From Lachnoanaerobaculum sanguinis (GTDB lineage Bacteria > Bacillota > Clostridia > Lachnospirales > Lachnospiraceae): a stretch of 64,000 nt of DNA. Under the pieces are notes generated by a model. It ran no database searches. It saw nothing but the letters and a program-made list of their open reading frames with translations, and was not told the DNA's origin. Positions within the stretch are counted from its first letter, which is position 1, and the number at the start of each line of letters is the position of its first letter. A program made the position numbers and the translations under genes. Below, piece by piece: positions 63,867-64,000 of this stretch. The DNA is taken from positions 103,037 to 167,036 of the forward strand of contig NZ_BTHK01000006.1 of the NCBI RefSeq assembly GCF_033242365.1, given 5' to 3'.

Positions 63867-64000
63867 TTGGTTAAACCCTCGACCTATTAGTAACCATCAA
63901 CTTAATACATTACTGTACTTACATCTTGGCCCTATCTACCTCGTAGTCTTCAAGGGGTCTTACTGTTTTCACATGAGATATCCCATCTTGAGGGGGGCTT
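63867..64000 (-). rRNA. 23S ribosomal RNA, 3' end (partial)
   Basis: The minus strand reads the conserved 3' end of 23S rRNA, including CTTGAAGACTACGAGGTAGA and the terminal GGTTACTAATAGGTCGAGGG. The 3' end is placed near 63867 by analogy with the Escherichia coli end; the rest of the gene lies beyond the window. Confidence 0.95.

Noticed and set aside
1..64000. CRISPR array, prophage or insertion sequence
   Set aside because: No regularly spaced repeats, transposase, integrase or phage structural genes were seen.

Overview
The window looks like the chromosome of a low-GC anaerobic Firmicute of class Clostridia, most likely family Lachnospiraceae. The evidence is AT-rich intergenic DNA with strong AGGAGG ribosome sites, a complete V/A-type ATPase operon, a DUF2229-type acyl-CoA dehydratase activase-related protein, YesM/YesN sensors, a clostripain-family protease and many lipoproteins of ABC importers. 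The genus cannot be fixed from the sequence; oral Lachnospiraceae are a plausible guess. Most of the window is core or metabolic. Accessory traces are limited to an AbiE toxin-antitoxin pair, a decayed AAA ATPase relic and a Phd antitoxin whose toxin partner is truncated.

Layout. 1-1380: C-terminal part of the activase-related protein. 1473-4424 (minus): TetR regulator, ABC-2 ATPase and permease, with the same palindrome at both promoters. 4494-6540: ATPase relic between two related hairpin elements, then abiEi/abiEii with a promoter operator. 6592-16130 (minus): oligopeptide importer oppBCDF followed by three tandem oppA paralogues. 16388-25627 (plus): V-type ATPase operon ending in a Lit-like membrane protein. 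25737-37442: alpha-glucan uptake and breakdown (two GH13 glucosidases of different predicted linkage preference, malQ, malEFG-like importer, a shared MsmK-type ATPase, and a PucR-like regulator with a membrane partner). 37490-39439: PTS EIIBCA. 39697-46854 (minus): an RbsABC-like sugar importer next to a three-gene sensor (anchored sugar-binding protein, YesM kinase, YesN regulator). 47084-48442: MATE exporter. 48731-56989 (plus): secA, an unknown two-pass membrane protein, mutS2, and an OmpR/EnvZ-like pair. 57045-62344 (minus): SPFH and NfeD proteins, a small cell-wall-binding protein, a surface clostripain protease, and a methyltransferase. 62751-63584: a lipoprotein resembling the extracytoplasmic domain of MacB-type permeases. 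The window closes with tRNA-Gly(GCC) and the 3' end of a 23S rRNA, both on the minus strand.

How the genes fit together. The central 12 kb imports and hydrolyses maltodextrin or isomalto-oligosaccharides: MalEFG-like proteins import, MsmK supplies ATP hydrolysis, MalQ rearranges chains, and one glucosidase each is predicted for alpha-1,4 and alpha-1,6 ends. The PTS and the RbsABC-like importer add further sugars, the latter probably under the adjacent three-component sensor. The opp cluster supplies peptides, with binding-protein variety increased by gene triplication. I see no wholly new multi-gene system. The items most worth a second look are the 5'-proximal hairpin in the opp leader, the inverted-repeat operators, the predicted leaderless PucR-like gene, the membrane-anchored sugar sensor, the Lit homologue joined to the V-ATPase operon, the relic with its flanking hairpins, and the MacB-domain lipoprotein. 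All promoter, operator and terminator calls were made by eye.
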